A stretch of 64,000 nucleotides of DNA from Ktedonospora formicarum (GTDB taxonomy: Bacteria > Chloroflexota > Ktedonobacteria > Ktedonobacterales > Ktedonobacteraceae), in NCBI RefSeq assembly GCF_016587355.1, contig NZ_BNJF01000002.1:930001-994000 (forward strand), given 5' to 3'. The notes under the pieces are model-generated. The model saw nothing but the letters and a program-made list of their open reading frames with translations. It was not told the DNA's origin and did no database searches. Below, piece after piece: positions 62,006 through 64,000 of this stretch. Positions within the stretch are counted from its first letter, which is position 1. Every line of letters begins with the position of its first letter. A program made the translations under genes and the position numbers.

Positions 62006-62476
62006 ATATTTAACCTCGCGTGCAAAGGCGCATACTGTCCTTATGCCGTTAATATAAAGTGTTATTAATAGAAGTAATGGTGATGAGGGGCGCATCAGAA
62101 GGTCTCAAGAAGGCAAAGGTCTGGTTTAATAGGTAATTGGTGTATGAAAGATTGCTTTGCACTGATGAGATTGTTTGCGAGGTGGTGTGGGTAGTAAAAT
62201 GTTATCGAAAATCAGGTAACTAATAACAGGGTTTGTACACAGGAAGACCTCTCATGTTTAGAGAGTGATCTGTAAACCCCTCGCGGTAGGGATGCGCTGC
62301 CACTTTAACTTTGTTGTTGTTTGCATGAATCGGCCTCCTCTCATTCATAAGAACGTGGTTATAGACAGACTGAGTATACCATATGCCTATAAATAGCACA
62401 ACTCAGTGTTAAGAACTACGTATATGTGTTGAGAGAAGAAATTACGCTTTTATTGAGAGAATGAAGGAAATTATAA
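62006..62476. other. Divergent intergenic region
   Basis: About 470 bases without a gene. A run at about 62226-62280 (GGGTTT ... CTCTC ... GAGAG ... AAACCC) could fold into a two-part hairpin, but I do not recognise it as a known RNA. Both flanking genes must be driven from here. Confidence 0.35.
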
Positions 62477-63010
62477 ATGCAATATGAAGATCCTAGAGAC
62501 GCTCGAAGAGCGGCGCGCGATGCGCAAAGGGCCTCCCAGCGTTACTCACGAGACATGTGGCGAGCACAGCAACGTTATCGTCGTGGTAGGTCATGGGGTG
62601 GACTCACCGTAGTTTTCTTTATCTTCTTCGGTATTTTTATGTTTTCACATAGTTGGACCTGGATCGTGGCGGGCTTTATTGTGCTCGCGATCTTTTCAGG
62701 TGTCATGAGGCGTTCGAGTCAGAACTGGTGGGGCTCACAACAGTCCTATTATCAGCCGCCACAGAATCAGCAGCAGACTCCTTATAGAGCCTCTCAGGAG
62801 GCAGAGCAGCCCTACTATCAGCCCTATGAGGGACCTAAGGATGTAGAGCAGCCCTATCAGCCTTATGAGCAGGGCTATCAGCCAACACCCAGTAAGAGCT
62901 ATACAGAGGGAGGCTCACAGCGTCAGTACTCGTCCGTGGAATACCAGGAGCAGGAGTATGAGGGCCCTCAAACTGAATATCCTGAACAAATGCCGCCGAT
63001 GAAGCAATAA
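62477..63010 (+). CDS. Small membrane protein with Gln/Tyr/Pro-rich tail
   Basis: A 177-residue protein. A very basic N-terminus (DPRDARRAARDAQRASQRY) is followed by two adjacent hydrophobic segments near 39-73 (LTVVFFIFFGIFMFS and WIVAGFIVLAIFSGVM). The remaining 100 residues are low complexity and rich in Q, Y, P, E and S, with imperfect repeats of the type E-Q-P-Y-Y-Q-P-Y-E and E-Q-P-Y-Q-P-Y-E. No family is recognised; the tail is probably disordered and could mediate assembly. The start is supported by AAGGAAA upstream. Confidence 0.65.
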   Translation: MQYEDPRDARRAARDAQRASQRYSRDMWRAQQRYRRGRSWGGLTVVFFIFFGIFMFSHSWTWIVAGFIVLAIFSGVMRRSSQNWWGSQQSYYQPPQNQQQTPYRASQEAEQPYYQPYEGPKDVEQPYQPYEQGYQPTPSKSYTEGGSQRQYSSVEYQEQEYEGPQTEYPEQMPPMKQ

Positions 63011-63513
63011 GACCATGGCTGCTGCTGCATCTCTTTGATGTCCTGGTGGTCAACCTCTCGGTCAAGCATGGTTTTGTAGCGTATGAGTTCGGCTCTTGGC
63101 ATGACATCGACTTTAACCCCATAAAGTTCGAGCTCAACGGAGTGCGTAAAGTCAATATTCTGTGATTCCCAGCGCTGGTCAATGCGGTTGTAGAAGCGTG
63201 GATTGGTGCTGGTATCGCCGATCTCTATATAAATGTTCTGGTAGTCAAGTGCCAGGTAGACAAGGTCCCAGGAGTCACTACGATGTGGTAATGCCTGGCG
63301 TATAATATATGGCTGTAGCTCTGCGAGCGCTACCCGAACTTTCTCAGTGTCTAGAGGTGCGTATATATCTATGTCTACCAGAGGCCGTGTCGCTCCATAT
63401 TCTTTCGCCGCTAATCCCCCTACAATCTGGTACGGCACTTTATGCTGCTTAAGAATGCCTGTTATCCATTTAAGTGCCTGTCCGATCTTCTTTGGATCAT
63501 TTGTTATTTCCAA
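62968..63513 (-). CDS. Nucleotidyltransferase-fold protein
   Basis: A 181-residue protein with the fold of minimal nucleotidyltransferases: YQIVGGLAAKEYGATRPLVDIDIYAP, where V-G-G and D-I-D are the nucleotide and metal residues, and the third acidic position may be in KVDVMPRAELIRYK. It resembles AbiEii/MNT-type proteins and LinB-like domains, but no toxin or antitoxin partner is adjacent. The start is TTG 63513, eight bases after AAGGAGG. The last 14 codons overlap the 3' end of the convergent membrane-protein gene. Confidence 0.75.
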   Translation of the reverse strand: MEITNDPKKIGQALKWITGILKQHKVPYQIVGGLAAKEYGATRPLVDIDIYAPLDTEKVRVALAELQPYIIRQALPHRSDSWDLVYLALDYQNIYIEIGDTSTNPRFYNRIDQRWESQNIDFTHSVELELYGVKVDVMPRAELIRYKTMLDREVDHQDIKEMQQQPWSYCFIGGICSGYSV

Positions 63514-63660
63514 ATTGATTTTCCTCCTTCAATATATCTTAATGCTATTTTAACATGGAAAATCATCATAAGCATGATAACCTGGAAGCACTTGCAACCG
63601 TAGAAACTCTATGGCAATGAATCGACGTATTAGCATGATATAGTTGAAAGGCGTTTAATA

Positions 63661-64000
63661 TTGTCTTCTTACCTCTTTAAAGATACTGAACTTGCGCGTC
63701 AACGATTACAGATACTCGCAGAGGTCTTCGCACTATCCACTTGCCACTTTCTTCAGAGTATTCAGAGTAAACCCCATTCTGTATTAGACCTGGGCTGTGG
63801 TCCTGGCTATACAACACATCTACTCGCGGAGCAGTTATCAGCCAACCATGTGTTTGGGCTGGATATCTCAGAATCCTTTATCGCGTATGCGCAACAAACT
63901 TCTACCAAGCGTGTCTCTTTTGCATGCCATGATATTACCTCTGTACCCTTTCCTGTCGCCAAGGTTGATCTTGTCTATTGCCGAATGCTTCTGACGCATC
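63661..64000 (+). CDS. SAM-dependent methyltransferase, N-terminal part
   Basis: The frame runs off the right edge; 113 codons are seen. From TTG 63661 it reads LSSYLFKDTELARQRLQIL, then motif I SVLDLGCGPGYTTHLLAE, the acidic strand-2 end VFGLDISESFIAYAQQ, ACHDITSVPFP and VDLVYCRMLLTH, which is the standard class I methyltransferase core. There is no clear ribosome site before the TTG, so the start is uncertain. The GTG-like frames overlapping it in other phases lack these motifs. Confidence 0.8.
   Translation, partial: MSSYLFKDTELARQRLQILAEVFALSTCHFLQSIQSKPHSVLDLGCGPGYTTHLLAEQLSANHVFGLDISESFIAYAQQTSTKRVSFACHDITSVPFPVAKVDLVYCRMLLTH

Noticed and set aside
62226..62280. A riboswitch-like fold upstream of the small membrane protein gene
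   Set aside because: The pairing is short and interrupted, and I could not match it to any riboswitch consensus.
62968..63513. An AbiE-type abortive infection system
   Set aside because: The nucleotidyltransferase fold is there, but no AbiEi-like partner is adjacent and the similarity is general.

Overview
The window looks like chromosomal DNA from a Ktedonobacteria-type soil bacterium (Chloroflexota). This is inferred from gene content only: long MalT-like (LAL) LuxR regulators, a zinc-ribbon/Ser-Thr kinase/WD40 protein, a cyclase-ATPase-TPR giant, an ECF sigma factor carrying a Clp repeat domain, Tat-exported sugar-active proteins, strong AAGGAGG ribosome sites and several TTG starts. No tRNA, rRNA, CRISPR array, transposase or prophage gene was seen. 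Intergenic hairpins are numerous and often have unusually long perfect stems (14 to 26 bp).

Layout. 1-7.6 kb: the tail of a ClbS/DfsB-like protein, then a minus-strand run with a Gfo/Idh/MocA-aldo/keto reductase fusion, an FAD aromatic hydroxylase and a LAL regulator. 7.7-12.9 kb: a RecA-like AAA ATPase diverging from a second LAL regulator that shares the first one's N-terminal module. 13.1-16.1 kb: a DrrAB-type ABC exporter and an alpha/beta hydrolase. 16.3-17.7 kb: a sigma factor/Clp_N/second sigma region 2 fusion, the most unusual protein here. 17.7-26.6 kb: a minus-strand purine catabolism operon read from a near-consensus promoter at 26565-26593: OHCU decarboxylase, uricase, HIU hydrolase, allantoate amidohydrolase, allantoinase, three xanthine dehydrogenase subunits and a DUF3830 protein. 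Together these take xanthine to urate, then 5-hydroxyisourate, OHCU, allantoin, allantoate and ureidoglycine/ureidoglycolate.

27.1-30.7 kb: a membrane-anchored carbohydrate-binding-like protein and a Tat-exported GH71-like alpha-1,3-glucanase with a ricin-type lectin domain. 30.8-33.0 kb: the kinase/WD40 protein. 33.3-37.6 kb: a MarR regulator with an operator/promoter palindrome, followed by an asymmetric heterodimeric ABC exporter. 37.7-41.7 kb: the cyclase/AAA/TPR protein and a SnoaL-like protein. 41.9-44.5 kb: an SDR plus QueA-like pair and a HicB-DinB fusion. 44.7-54.0 kb: a divergent sugar locus with an ABC importer on the minus strand and a LacI regulator, fucose/arabinose-type isomerase, FGGY kinase and GH172 (DUF2961) hydrolase on the plus strand. 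Four LacI-type operators and two good promoters lie between the two arms. The enzyme set fits D-arabinose or a related pentose released from an arabinan or fructan, taken up, isomerised and phosphorylated. 54.4-64 kb: an orphan oligopeptide-binding lipoprotein, a methyltransferase, a GAF/PAS histidine kinase, a cyclase-family hydrolase, a tandem GNAT protein, a small membrane protein, a nucleotidyltransferase-fold protein and the start of another methyltransferase.

All identifications come from reading motifs in translated sequence. No database search was run, and start codons were chosen from ribosome-binding sites.
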